DNA of 6,303 nt, taken from assembly GCA_030643245.1 (NCBI GenBank), contig DAOWME010000178.1, positions 1 to 6,303 of the forward strand, written 5' to 3'. The position numbers and the translations under genes are program-made. Under the pieces are notes generated by a model, which was given only the letters and a program-made list of their open reading frames with translations, had not been told where the DNA came from and made no database searches. Each line of letters opens with the position of its first letter. The stretch's first letter is position 1. This document shows positions 6,281-6,303 of this stretch, piece after piece. The DNA is from Deltaproteobacteria bacterium. Its GTDB lineage: Bacteria > Desulfobacterota > UBA8473.

Positions 6281-6303
6281 ATGAAGATTTTAACCGCAGG
6301 AAT
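6281..6303 (+). CDS. Possible start of a further gene, cut by window edge
   Basis: ATG at 6281 opens a frame reading MKILTAG before the window ends. AAGG at 6268-6271 lies 9 nt upstream and a purine-rich AAGGAAG directly abuts the ATG. An in-frame stop at 6236-6238 means no earlier ATG is available. Seven residues are too few for a family call, so this is tentative. If real, it is divergent from bamD. Confidence 0.25.

Overview
The window comes from a Gram-negative bacterium. It has a BamD-type outer-membrane assembly lipoprotein, a bacterial alanyl-tRNA synthetase of the AlaX-containing, zinc-binding type, and a bacterial glycogen/alpha-glucan phosphorylase. AGG and ATA codons are frequent and the intergenic DNA is full of degraded mobile DNA. 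This fits Desulfobacterota-like or related uncultured lineages, but nothing here fixes the phylum, so that placement is inference.

Layout, left to right. (1) Positions 1-1111 (minus) hold the N-terminal 370 codons of an alpha-glucan phosphorylase, cut by the left edge. (2) Positions 1112-2334 are a graveyard. They contain a 3' remnant of a proton-pumping P-type ATPase gene (minus, 1226-1378) with an in-frame TAG replacing a conserved Trp. An AT-rich hairpin follows (1399-1456), then an inverted-repeat element carrying copies of TTTAGGCACT (1552-1777). Last is an IS630-family transposase remnant (plus, 1777-2312) with two +1 frameshifts. (3) Positions 2338-2518 are the first copy of a 181-bp imperfectly palindromic, MITE-like element flanked by TTA direct repeats. 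(4) alaS (plus, 2581-5232) and bamD (minus, 5225-5986) are convergent and their 3' ends overlap by 8 bp. (5) Positions 6002-6182 are the second copy of the 181-bp element, inverted relative to the first. (6) Positions 6183-6303 are a short leader with a possible new gene starting at 6281.

The most notable structure is the pair of 181-bp elements. They bracket the alaS-bamD pair, and each lies directly upstream of its gene in the same orientation relative to that gene. Both housekeeping genes may therefore be expressed through, or from, a long-hairpin mobile element. The genes do not form a pathway: glucan storage, tRNA charging and outer-membrane biogenesis are separate jobs. What ties them together is local architecture (convergent overlap and matched upstream elements).
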